Source: Alistipes sp. CAG:268
Lineage (GTDB): Bacteria > Bacteroidota > Bacteroidia > Bacteroidales > Rikenellaceae
DNA length: 8,097 nt
NCBI GenBank assembly: GCA_000434235.1
Contig: FR891994.1
Coordinates: 1 to 8,097, forward strand
Direction of reading: 5' to 3'
Position numbers and translations under genes: made by a program. Of the stretch, positions 1 to 6,606 are shown in pieces. The notes beneath the pieces are model-generated. The model was not told the DNA's origin and searched no databases. It saw nothing but the letters and a program-made list of their open reading frames with translations. The first letter of the stretch is position 1, and the number at the start of each line of letters is the position of its first letter.

Positions 1-2118
1 CCGCCAGCCGAAACGGCCGGCGTGGCGGTGGCGGCGAATGCCGCGGAAGCGGGGGAGGAGAGCCCCTTCCTCGAGCTGACTCCCGACGGGCGGCCGATTG
101 TCGCTGATGATGAGGCGGAGCCTGAACTCCTGTCGGCCGACGACGGGGAGTTCACGGAGGTGGATCTCTCCCGTTCGGGCGACCGCGTGGTCATGGGCCG
201 CGGCGGTCTGGTCGAACTGGCGCGGCCGTCCGTTGTGCGGCAGCCGGTGCAGGAGGGCCCGTTCACCGAAATCACCGTGGGCGGCGATTCCTCCGAGGGC
301 GGGGCTTCCGCCCGCAGCGCAGTGCAGGAGACCGTGCGGCGCGGCCCGTCGTATGCCCCGCGCAACGACGAAGACCGCCCCGTCTTCGAGGAGTTCACGA
401 CGGCAGCGGACGATCCGGCGGACGCTCCCGAGCCGCTGCAGGGCCCCGGGCCGGACGTGCATCCGGTGGCCGGGATGCCCTCCGAAACGGCCGCGGCGCC
501 CGCCCACGATGGCGGGGAGACGACGCAGGGGGTGGTGGTCACGGTCGAGGCGCACGAGGCGCGGATGGTCGATGAACGCAAGATCCCGACCGAGAGCTAC
601 GATCCGCTGAAGGATCTGGTCAATTACCGCAAGCCGCCCGTGACGCTGCTCGAGGACTACATCTCCGATTCGGAGGTCTCGGACGAGGAGATCTTCGAGA
701 ACAAGACCCGCATCGAGGAGACGCTCAAGTATTTCGGCATCCCGATCCAGCGCATCAAGGCCACGGTGGGCCCGACGGTGACCCTCTACGAGATCGTGCA
801 GGCCCAGGGCGTCAAGATCTCGAAGATCCAGGGGCTGCAGAACGACATCGCGCAGAGCCTCAAGGCCGAGTCGGGCATCCGCATCATTGCGCCGATCCCC
901 GGGCGCGGCACGATCGGCATCGAGGTGCCGAACCGCTGCAAGCAGGTCGTGTCGATGTATTCGGCCATCCGCTCGCTGCGTTTCCAGGAGTCGAAGGCCA
1001 CGCTCCCGGTGGTCATCGGGCGCACGATCCAGAACGAGAACTTCGTCTTCGACCTGGCGAAGATGCCCCACCTGCTCGTGGCCGGAGCCACGGGTATGGG
1101 TAAGTCGGTGGGCCTGAACGCCATCATCACCTCGCTGCTTTACCGTATGCATCCGGCGCAGCTGAAGTTCGTGATGATCGACCCCAAGATGGTCGAGTTC
1201 TCGCTCTATGCCAAGATCGAGAAGCATTTCCTGGCCAAAATGGAGTCCGAGGAGGAGGCCATCGTCACCGACCCCAAGAAGGCGGTCTACACGCTCAACG
1301 CCCTCTGCACGGAGATGGACACCCGTCTGGAGCTCTGCAAGAAGGCCGGGGCGCGCAACATTGCCGAGTACAACGAGAAATTCACCGCGCGGCGGCTCAA
1401 CCCGATGAACGGCCACCGCTTCCTGCCCTACATCGTCGTGGTGATCGACGAGTTCGCCGACCTGATCATGACGGCCAAGGAGGTCGAGATGCCCGTAACG
1501 CGCCTGGCGCAGAAGGCCCGCGCCATCGGCATCCACCTGATCGTGGCCACGCAGCGCCCGTCGGTCGATGTCATCACCGGAAAGATCAAGGCCAACTTCC
1601 CGGCCCGCATCGCCTTCCGCGTGATGCAGATGATCGACTCGCGGACGATCATCGACCGTCCCGGCGCCGACCAGCTCATCGGCCGCGGCGACATGCTTAT
1701 CTCGAAGGACGGCGAGCTGACCCGTATCCAGTGCGCCTTCGTCGATACGCCCGAAGTCGAGCGGATCGTCGATTACATCTCGAAACAGCAGGGATACACC
1801 GAGGCCTATGCACTGCCCGACTATACGCCCGAGAGCGCCGGCGGCGAGGGCATGGGCAGCAGCGAGGAGTCGTCGGCCCCGGTCAAATACGACACGCTCT
1901 TCGCCGAGATCGCCCGTGAGGCGGTGTCGGGCGGACAGATCTCCACGTCGATGATCCAGCGTAACTACGAGGTGGGCTTCAACCGCGCCGGGCGGATCAT
2001 GATGCAGCTCGAACGGGCCGGCATCGTGGGCCGCCAGCAGGGGGCCAAGCCGCGCGACATCCTCTTCCACGACCTGCCGTCGCTCGAGGCAAAGCTGCAG
2101 GAGTTGGGGTTGTTCTGA
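1..2118 (+). CDS. ftsK: DNA translocase FtsK, 5'-truncated by the window
   Basis: FtsK/SpoIIIE-family DNA pump that acts at the division septum to clear and align sister chromosomes. The frame is open from base 1, so the true start and the N-terminal membrane segments lie upstream; 705 residues are visible. Numbering from base 1, residues 1 to about 195 form an acidic, Pro/Ala/Glu-rich linker. The conserved motor begins near the YDPLKDL stretch (about residue 200). Walker A is GATGMGKSV (residues 362-370, Lys368), Walker B is VVVIDEFADL with Asp483-Glu484, and the family stretch VATQRPSVDVITG follows. The C-terminal gamma winged helix starts about residue 633 and contains GFNRAGRIMMQLE, the region that in characterised FtsKs reads KOPS-type polar DNA sequences and contacts XerD. 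The Walker A variable residue is Met, where Ser or Gln is usual; the GxxxxGKS pattern is intact. A lolA-like gene follows after 23 bases. Identification is firm; only the upstream length is unknown. Confidence 0.97.
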   Translation, partial: PPAETAGVAVAANAAEAGEESPFLELTPDGRPIVADDEAEPELLSADDGEFTEVDLSRSGDRVVMGRGGLVELARPSVVRQPVQEGPFTEITVGGDSSEGGASARSAVQETVRRGPSYAPRNDEDRPVFEEFTTAADDPADAPEPLQGPGPDVHPVAGMPSETAAAPAHDGGETTQGVVVTVEAHEARMVDERKIPTESYDPLKDLVNYRKPPVTLLEDYISDSEVSDEEIFENKTRIEETLKYFGIPIQRIKATVGPTVTLYEIVQAQGVKISKIQGLQNDIAQSLKAESGIRIIAPIPGRGTIGIEVPNRCKQVVSMYSAIRSLRFQESKATLPVVIGRTIQNENFVFDLAKMPHLLVAGATGMGKSVGLNAIITSLLYRMHPAQLKFVMIDPKMVEFSLYAKIEKHFLAKMESEEEAIVTDPKKAVYTLNALCTEMDTRLELCKKAGARNIAEYNEKFTARRLNPMNGHRFLPYIVVVIDEFADLIMTAKEVEMPVTRLAQKARAIGIHLIVATQRPSVDVITGKIKANFPARIAFRVMQMIDSRTIIDRPGADQLIGRGDMLISKDGELTRIQCAFVDTPEVERIVDYISKQQGYTEAYALPDYTPESAGGEGMGSSEESSAPVKYDTLFAEIAREAVSGGQISTSMIQRNYEVGFNRAGRIMMQLERAGIVGRQQGAKPRDILFHDLPSLEAKLQELGLF

Positions 2119-2126
2119 CACGCGGC

Positions 2127-2131
2127 GGAGG
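2127..2131 (+). promoter_or_regulatory. Possible ribosome binding site of lolA
   Basis: GGAGG lies ten bases before the ATG at 2142. Bacteroidota rarely depend on a Shine-Dalgarno sequence, so this is only mild support for that start. An AGAGGA run directly abuts the alternative ATG at 2178, which is too close to act as a normal site for it. Confidence 0.4.
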
Positions 2132-2141
2132 TGCGCGGACC

Positions 2142-2780
2142 ATGCAACGAAAATACAAGACTGAGATGATGAGAGGAATGAAAGCAATCGTCTGGATGGC
2201 GGCCCTTCTGGGCGGAGTGTGCGGCGCATCGGCGGCCGACCGGGCCGGCGATCTGCTGCGCGGGATCTCCGACGGGTTCCGCGCCATGAAAAGCTATGCC
2301 GTGCGCTTCGAGGTCGCAACGGCCGATTACCGCTCCTCGGGGAGTTATGTCGTCGAGGGCGAGGCCTACAGCCTCGAACTGGGCGATGCCGAGGTCTTCT
2401 GCGACGGGAAGGTCCGCTACGAGGTGGACAACGGCCGTCGCGAGGTGACGATCCTCGATGTGGACCGCCGGAGCCGCAACATCCTGAACAATCCCGTGCG
2501 GGCGTTCGACTTCATCGGCAGCGACTACTCCTGCGAACTGCTTTGGGAGCGCGACGGACAGGCGGCCGTGCGGCTGACCCCGATGGCGGGGAGCGACTCG
2601 TCGGCCGGGGAGATCACCCTCGTGGTCGATACGTCACGGATGCGTCCCGTGTCGCTCTCGTACGACTACGACGGCGAGCGGGTCGATGTCGCGATCCGCT
2701 CGGTGGGTGCGCCCGATGCCCCGCTGCGGCGCTTCGACCGGAAGGCCTGCGAGGGCTACGAGTTCATCGATTTCCGGTAA
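2142..2780 (+). CDS. lolA: LolA-like periplasmic lipoprotein carrier
   Basis: Probable periplasmic chaperone that takes lipoproteins released from the inner membrane and carries them to the outer membrane. The product is 212 residues from ATG 2142, close to the usual LolA length. In-frame ATGs at 2166, 2169 and 2178 are alternatives; the 2178 start gives the most typical signal peptide (MKAIVWMAALLGGVCGASA, cleavage expected before ADRAG), whereas the 2142 start has the better-spaced GGAGG. The mature part follows the LolA plan: an N-terminal amphipathic helix (GDLLRGISDGFRAMKSY), then alternating strands forming a half-barrel (FEVATADYRSSGSY, GEAYSLELGDAEVFCDGKVRYEV, REVTILDVDRR), a basic NILNNPVRAFDF segment, and the short C-terminal EFIDFR. 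Position directly behind ftsK supports the call, since ftsK-lolA adjacency is also known in gammaproteobacteria. The Cys in the signal peptide is not in a lipobox. Sequence divergence from E. coli LolA is large, so function is inferred from fold pattern and context. Confidence 0.87.
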   Translation: MQRKYKTEMMRGMKAIVWMAALLGGVCGASAADRAGDLLRGISDGFRAMKSYAVRFEVATADYRSSGSYVVEGEAYSLELGDAEVFCDGKVRYEVDNGRREVTILDVDRRSRNILNNPVRAFDFIGSDYSCELLWERDGQAAVRLTPMAGSDSSAGEITLVVDTSRMRPVSLSYDYDGERVDVAIRSVGAPDAPLRRFDRKACEGYEFIDFR

Positions 2781-2794
2781 TCCCGAACCTGTTT

Positions 2795-2906
2795 CCGCCC
2801 CGTATCGGGTGTCTCGAGGGCGGTGTGTGCCGGCTTTTTTTTGACGGAGCCGCCATGTTTCGGTTGGACGGATATGATGCCGGAAACCGGGCATTGCGGC
2901 TTTTTT
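2795..2906 (+). terminator. Likely terminator cluster ending ftsK-lolA
   Basis: Two hairpin/T-tract units lie just after lolA. The first pairs CCGCCC (2795-2800) with GGGCGG (2818-2823); T8 lies at 2835-2842, eleven bases beyond the stem. The second pairs AGCCGCCATG (2848-2857) with CATTGCGGCT (2892-2901), nine of ten pairs, and runs directly into T6 (2901-2906); its long loop contains an inner ATGCC/GGCAT hairpin (2877-2881 with 2890-2894). CGGCT (2831-2835) can also pair with AGCCG (2848-2852), so the folds compete. Neither is a compact classic terminator, but the position and T-tracts make termination here likely. Confidence 0.55.
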
Positions 2907-2950
2907 GTATTTTTTAATATCGTTTCTTTTGGGGTGTTAAAAATGTATAA

Positions 2951-2969
2951 ACGATGCTTTATGCATCGT
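2951..2969 (+). repeat. Perfect inverted repeat ACGATGC-N5-GCATCGT
   Basis: ACGATGC (2951-2957) and GCATCGT (2963-2969) are exact reverse complements around TTTAT. The repeat ends nine bases before the TATATTTG element and covers the place where a -33 box would lie. A T7 run (2971-2977) follows, so it could instead be a second weak terminator of the upstream operon. Operator and terminator readings cannot be separated from sequence alone. Confidence 0.6.
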
Positions 2970-2978
2970 GTTTTTTTC

Positions 2979-2986
2979 TATATTTG
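2979..2986 (+). promoter_or_regulatory. Bacteroidota-type -7 element for the putative barrel gene
   Basis: TATATTTG is an exact match to the TAnnTTTG -7 consensus used by the Bacteroidota primary sigma factor. It lies in an AT-rich stretch, 130 bases before the ATG at 3117, predicting a transcript start near 2993 and a leader of about 120 bases. No good TTTG -33 box lies 19-21 bases upstream: the windows there read TGCT or similar, and the nearest TTTA at 2958-2961 is too close. That suggests help from an activator or a different upstream contact. Confidence 0.6.
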
Positions 2987-2993
2987 TAACGTG

Positions 2994-3116
2994 TGTTGAA
3001 TGGATGTCGGCGACGGGAGGGCCTTGTGAGTCTGAGGCTTGTCGGGTGCAGCCCTGTGTGTAGGGGCGAATCCGGTTCGGACGAGGAAGAGACGGAAAAC
3101 CAAAATACTGACCCGT
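2994..3116 (+). other. Predicted 5' leader of the barrel gene
   Basis: This stretch lies between the predicted transcript start and the ATG at 3117 and shows no convincing gene. It can form modest hairpins: CGAC (3011-3014) with GTCG (3041-3044) enclosing GCCT/AGGC (3021-3024 with 3035-3038), GCCCT with AGGGGC (one bulge) around 3051-3066, and TCCG-GTT-CGGA near 3071-3081. The last bases before the start are A-rich, as is usual for translation starts in this phylum. I could not match it to a riboswitch class. Confidence 0.3.
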
Positions 3117-3668
3117 ATGAAGAGATGGATTTTATTGTTCGCTTTGCTTGGGGCGGCCGCCGTTGCGCACGCCCAGTCTTTTGTGGATAACGGCAAAGGC
3201 ATGATCTGGCAATTCGAGTTCCGAAACCTGTTCCAGTCGAAAAGCGAGGGAGTCAAGCAGCGCGTGCTCGAGGAGGAGCTGGCGGTCGGGTATAGCTTCG
3301 ATCCGCGTTTCTCGCTGCTTGTTCCGGTTACGCGGTCGGTCGGGCTGTTCGATGCCGATAAGGCGAAAAACTACGAGGATGCCATGCAGCTCGGGCTGGG
3401 TTTCGGCTACGCACCGCTGCATACCGATCACGACCGGCTCGACATTTCGGTCCGGTTCGGCAATACGCTCGGCGGCGACTGGCACTTCCGTTCATACGAT
3501 GCGGGTGTGCGCTGGCAGTCCGACGTCCTGTGGACTCCGCTTTTTATAGGTGCCGGTATCCGCTATGTCGATGCCTACAAGGGCGGATTTGCGGATTACT
3601 GCCATGTCTATCTGTCGGTCGGCGTCCGCATCCTGTGGCATTGCGGGGCCGGGCGTGCGGGACGGTAG
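3117..3668 (+). CDS. Secreted protein of unknown function, probable small outer-membrane beta-barrel
   Basis: I do not recognise the family by name. The 183-residue product starts at ATG 3117, chosen because it opens directly on a clean signal peptide (MKRWILLFALLGAAAVAHA, cleavage expected before QSF). The mature part of about 164 residues has roughly eight amphipathic beta-strand-like stretches separated by short polar turns: MIWQFEFRNLF, RVLEEELAVGYSF, RFSLLVPVTRSVGLF, AMQLGLGFGYAPL, DRLDISVRFGNTL, SYDAGVRWQS, PLFIGAGIRYVDAY and HVYLSVGVRILW. Eight strands would suit a small barrel of the OmpA/OmpX size class. The end is unusual for such proteins: the last aromatic residue is followed by a basic tail, HCGAGRAGR, rather than being terminal. 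It appears monocistronic, with its own -7 element and a strong terminator 66 bases after the stop. Secretion is well supported, the barrel is inference, and any ligand or role is unknown. Confidence 0.8.
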   Translation: MKRWILLFALLGAAAVAHAQSFVDNGKGMIWQFEFRNLFQSKSEGVKQRVLEEELAVGYSFDPRFSLLVPVTRSVGLFDADKAKNYEDAMQLGLGFGYAPLHTDHDRLDISVRFGNTLGGDWHFRSYDAGVRWQSDVLWTPLFIGAGIRYVDAYKGGFADYCHVYLSVGVRILWHCGAGRAGR

Positions 3669-3669
3669 C

Positions 3670-3704
3670 CTGCCCGCCGGGCAGCTCCTGCCGCCGGATG
3701 GCGG
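3670..3704 (+). repeat. Two short GC hairpins after the barrel gene
   Basis: CTGCCC-GCC-GGGCAG (3670-3684) is a perfect six-pair hairpin starting immediately after the TAG stop. CCGCC-GGAT-GGCGG (3691-3704) is a perfect five-pair hairpin. Neither is followed by a T-tract, so they are probably 3' UTR structure protecting the mRNA end rather than terminators. Confidence 0.45.
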
Positions 3705-3734
3705 GCCTGTCGCCGCACCGGTAAAAGACGTATT

Positions 3735-3765
3735 TCTCCCGACACCCCGTCGGGAGATTTTTTTT
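3735..3765 (+). terminator. Strong intrinsic terminator after the barrel gene
   Basis: TCTCCCGAC (3735-3743) pairs perfectly with GTCGGGAGA (3749-3757) around the loop ACCCC, nine pairs in all. An uninterrupted T8 tract follows at 3758-3765. It separates the barrel gene from the gyrA promoter. The opposite strand lacks a matching T-tract, so it should act only on + strand transcripts. Confidence 0.92.
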
Positions 3766-3785
3766 ATGCCGCCAAATCGCCCGAA

Positions 3786-3850
3786 AAGGGCCGAAAACAG
3801 CCCTTCGCGGAGAAAATATCCTCTCCGGGGGTGTGTTTTCCGGGTGGAAA
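3786..3850 (+). repeat. Three short hairpins upstream of the gyrA promoter
   Basis: AAGGGC (3786-3791) pairs with GCCCTT (3800-3805), CGGAGA (3808-3813) with TCTCCG (3822-3827), and TTTCC (3837-3841) with GGAAA (3846-3850). The first two both have eight-base A-rich loops. They lie between the terminator and the gyrA promoter, a region with no credible gene. They could be protein-binding sites or simply GC-rich chance pairing; no function is assigned. Confidence 0.3.
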
Positions 3851-3882
3851 GTTGCCCGAATCGCGGGAAATTACTATTTTTG
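3851..3882 (+). promoter_or_regulatory. Promoter of the gyrA-TPR unit
   Basis: TATTTTTG (3875-3882) matches the Bacteroidota -7 consensus TAnnTTTG exactly. GTTG (3851-3854) is one mismatch from the TTTG -33 box, with a 20-base spacer that fits the usual 19-21. Transcription should begin near 3889. The spacer contains a small inverted repeat, CCCG-N5-CGGG (3855-3867), which could be an operator. Confidence 0.75.
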
Positions 3883-3889
3883 TTCGTTA

Positions 3890-4014
3890 AATTATAGTGT
3901 GACGGAACAGCGGAACGGTACGGTTGCCGCGCCTTAGGCTCCGGCACCGTCGGGCTGCCCGTGCGGCAGCCGGCGGGACCACCGGTCCGTCGTGAAGCAG
4001 AAAAGTGAAACCTT
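3890..4014 (+). promoter_or_regulatory. Folded 5' leader of gyrA
   Basis: Three hairpins follow one another. ACGGTTGCCG (3920-3929) pairs with CGGCACCGT (3942-3950) with one bulged T and an inner GCC-TTA-GGC. GGCTGCC (3953-3959) pairs perfectly with GGCAGCC (3965-3971). GGACC (3976-3980) pairs perfectly with GGTCC (3984-3988). No T-tract follows any of them, so they are not terminators. About 26 unpaired, A-rich bases remain before the ATG at 4015, leaving the start accessible, and there is no clear Shine-Dalgarno. The structure is read directly; a regulatory role is inference. Confidence 0.5.
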
Positions 4015-6564
4015 ATGTTGACTGAAGAAGAAAAGAACGCCGGTTTGGTGGGGCGTATCATCCCCATCAATATCGAAGAGCAGATGAAGTCGGCCTACAT
4101 CGACTACTCGATGTCGGTGATCGTCTCGCGTGCGTTGCCCGACGTGCGGGACGGTCTGAAGCCCGTGCACCGACGCATCCTCTACGATATGAGCGCCGAG
4201 CTCAACCTCTACTCGGACAAACCCACGCGTAAGTCGGCCCGTATCGTCGGCGACGTGCTCGGTAAGTTCCACCCCCACGGCGACTCGTCGGTCTACGACG
4301 CCATGGTGCGTCTGGCCCAGGAGTGGTCGATGCGCTACCCGCTGGTGGACGGCCAGGGTAACTTCGGTTCGATGGACGGCGATTCGCCGGCCGCCATGCG
4401 TTATACCGAGGCCCGCATGAAGAAGATCACCGACGAGGTGATGGCCGACATCGACAAGGAGACCGTGGACTGGACGCTCAACTTCGACGACACGATCCCC
4501 GAACCCACGGTGCTGCCCACGAAGATCCCGCTGCTGATCGTGAACGGCGCGAGCGGTATCGCCGTCGGCATGGCCACGAACATGGCCCCGCACAACCTCT
4601 CGGAGGTGGTGGATGCCTGCTGCGCCTATGTCGATAACCCCGAGATCACGGGCGAGGAGCTGCTCCACTACGTCAAGGGTCCCGACTTCCCGACGGGCGG
4701 CATCATCTACGGCTACGAAGGCGTCCGCGAGGCGATGCTCACGGGCCGCGGCCGCGTGGTTATGCGTGCCCGGACCGAGATCGAGCACACCCCCTCGGGC
4801 CGCGAGTGCATCGTCATCACCGAGATCCCCTACATGATCAACAAGGCCGAGATGATCAAGAAGATCGCCGACATGATCAACGACAAGAAGATCGAGGGTA
4901 TCTCCTACATCAACGACGAGTCGGACCGCAACGGCCTGCGGATCATCATCATCCTCAAACACGACGCCGTGGCGAGCGTGGTGCTCAACACGCTCTTCAA
5001 GAATACGCCGCTGCAGACGTCGTTCGCCGTGAACAACATCGCGCTGGTCAATGGCCGGCCCCAGCTGCTCACGATGCGCGACCTGATCCGGCACTTCATC
5101 GACCACCGCCACGACGTGGTGGTGCGCCGCACGCGCTTCGACAAGCGCAAGGCCGAGGAGCGCCTGCACATCGTGCTGGGTCTGCTCGTCGCGCAGGACA
5201 ACATCGACGAGATCGTGCACATCATCCGCTCGTCGAAGACCCCCGACGAGGCCAAGCAGACGATGATGGAGCGTTTCGAGCTGGACGACATCCAGGCTTC
5301 GGCCATCATCGAGATGCGTCTGCGCGCACTGACCGGCCTCGAGCACGGCAAACTCGTGGCCGAGCGCGACGAGCTCATGAAGCTCATCGCACACCTCACG
5401 GAGGTGCTCGAGAACGTCTCGATGCAGATGCAGATCATTAAGGACGAGCTGATCGAGATGAAGGAGAAGTACGGCGACGAGCGTCGCTCGGAGATCGTCT
5501 ACGCCTCCGAGGAGTTCAACCCCGAGGACTTCTACGCCGACGACGACATGGTCATCACCATCTCGCACATGGGCTACATCAAGCGCACGCCGCTGGCCGA
5601 ATACCGCACGCAGAACCGCGGCGGCGTCGGCGCCAAGGGCAGCGCCACGCGCGACGAGGACTTCATCGAGCACATCTACGTCGCCTCGATGCACAACACG
5701 ATGCTCTTCTTTACGGAGAAGGGCCGCTGCTACTGGCTCAAGGTCTACGAGATTCCCGAAGGCGCCCGCTCGTCGAAGGGCCGCGCCATCCAGAACGTCA
5801 TCCAGATCGAACCCGAGGACAAGGTCCGCGCCTACATCAACGTCAAGCGCCTGGACGATGCCGACTACGTGAACAACAACTACATCATCATGTGCACGAA
5901 GGACGGTACGATCAAGAAGACGAAACTCGAGGCCTACTCGCGTCCGCGCCAGAACGGTGTCAATGCCATCGTTATCCGCGAAGGCGACCAGCTCATCGAG
6001 GCCAAGCTGACGAGCGGCAACGCCGAGGTGCTGATCGCCGCCCGCGAAGGCAAGGCCATCCGCTTCAACGAGAACACGGTGCGTCCGATCGGCCGTGTCG
6101 GCGCCGGTGTGCGCGGCATCTCGATCGACGAGGACGACGAGGTGGTCGGCATGATCTGCATCGAGCCCGACTCGAAGCAGGACGTGCTGGTGCTGAGCGA
6201 GAACGGATACGGCAAGCGCACGGATCTCGACGAGTACCGCATCACCAACCGCGGCGGCAAGGGTGTCAAGACCATCAACATCACGGAAAAGACAGGCAAA
6301 CTCATATCGATTCAGGCCGTTACGGACGAGAACGACCTGATGATCATCAACCGTTCGGGACTCACCATACGCACGGCCGTTTCGCAGATCCGCCTGGCGG
6401 GCCGCGCCACGCAGGGCGTGCGTATCATCAACCTCCGCGAAGGGGACGCCATCGCTTCGGTGATGGCCGTGCCGGCTGCCGGGGAGGATGCAGACGTCGA
6501 TCCTGCGGGTGATTCGCAGACCGCGGCGGAAGCCGTGCAGGCGAATCCTTCCGCCGAGGAATAA
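4015..6564 (+). CDS. gyrA: DNA gyrase subunit A
   Basis: Breakage-reunion subunit of gyrase; with GyrB it introduces negative supercoils using ATP. It has 849 residues, close to E. coli's 875. The catalytic Tyr is Tyr130 in [10 protein letters not shown], preceded by Arg129 (E. coli Arg121-Tyr122). The winged-helix region holds [15 protein letters not shown]; Ser91 and Asp95 match E. coli Ser83 and Asp87, so the two main quinolone-resistance positions are wild type. Ile182 in ASGIAVG matches the DNA-bending Ile174. A helical C-gate region spans about residues 360-490. The C-terminal domain (from about residue 512) has six blade repeats; the first carries the GyrA box as QNRGGVG (533-539) rather than E. 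coli's QRRGGKG, and the fifth carries a similar TNRGGKG (744-750). An acidic Ala-rich tail ends the protein. The GyrA box and six blades favour gyrase over ParC. The start at 4015 fits family alignment. A secreted TPR gene follows 42 bases later. Confidence 0.98.
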   Translation: MLTEEEKNAGLVGRIIPINIEEQMKSAYIDYSMSVIVSRALPDVRDGLKPVHRRILYDMSAELNLYSDKPTRKSARIVGDVLGKFHPHGDSSVYDAMVRLAQEWSMRYPLVDGQGNFGSMDGDSPAAMRYTEARMKKITDEVMADIDKETVDWTLNFDDTIPEPTVLPTKIPLLIVNGASGIAVGMATNMAPHNLSEVVDACCAYVDNPEITGEELLHYVKGPDFPTGGIIYGYEGVREAMLTGRGRVVMRARTEIEHTPSGRECIVITEIPYMINKAEMIKKIADMINDKKIEGISYINDESDRNGLRIIIILKHDAVASVVLNTLFKNTPLQTSFAVNNIALVNGRPQLLTMRDLIRHFIDHRHDVVVRRTRFDKRKAEERLHIVLGLLVAQDNIDEIVHIIRSSKTPDEAKQTMMERFELDDIQASAIIEMRLRALTGLEHGKLVAERDELMKLIAHLTEVLENVSMQMQIIKDELIEMKEKYGDERRSEIVYASEEFNPEDFYADDDMVITISHMGYIKRTPLAEYRTQNRGGVGAKGSATRDEDFIEHIYVASMHNTMLFFTEKGRCYWLKVYEIPEGARSSKGRAIQNVIQIEPEDKVRAYINVKRLDDADYVNNNYIIMCTKDGTIKKTKLEAYSRPRQNGVNAIVIREGDQLIEAKLTSGNAEVLIAAREGKAIRFNENTVRPIGRVGAGVRGISIDEDDEVVGMICIEPDSKQDVLVLSENGYGKRTDLDEYRITNRGGKGVKTINITEKTGKLISIQAVTDENDLMIINRSGLTIRTAVSQIRLAGRATQGVRIINLREGDAIASVMAVPAAGEDADVDPAGDSQTAAEAVQANPSAEE

Positions 6565-6606
6565 CTATTGAGGAAGAGTAATTGCAAACCTAAAATTCAG
6601 TTTCTT

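Noticed and set aside
98..610. Overlapping + strand frame inside the ftsK linker
   Set aside because: Arg-rich shadow translation of the GC-rich linker in another frame, with no domain and no start signal.
2208..2240. Possible lipobox Cys in the LolA signal peptide
   Set aside because: The sequence is LGGVC; the residue before Cys is Val, not Gly, Ala or Ser. A signal peptidase I site, ASA before AD, follows directly.
3039..3116. Extension of the putative barrel gene to a TTG at 3039
   Set aside because: It would place 26 polar, basic residues before a complete signal peptide. The ATG at 3117 opens exactly on that signal peptide.
2987..3116. Riboswitch in the barrel-gene leader
   Set aside because: I looked for cobalamin, TPP and SAM-type conserved cores and found none. 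Only weak stems are present.
3766..3897. 43-codon frame starting at ATG 3766
   Set aside because: It starts right at the end of a terminator T-tract, has no ribosome site, and runs through the gyrA promoter. Its composition is simply that of the intergenic DNA.
3934..5694. A 586-codon open frame on the minus strand across gyrA
   Set aside because: Its translation is a His/Val/Asp-rich, low-information sequence typical of the antisense of GC-rich coding DNA. It lies opposite strongly conserved gyrA sequence and shows no recognisable domain.
6585..6592. Minus-strand TAGGTTTG, a match to TAnnTTTG pointing back into gyrA
   Set aside because: No -33 box lies at the right distance and no gene lies downstream on that strand. 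A single eight-base degenerate match is expected by chance.
6568..6606. TTG start for the TPR gene just after the gyrA stop
   Set aside because: The 13 added residues are polar and precede a complete signal peptide that begins at ATG 6607.
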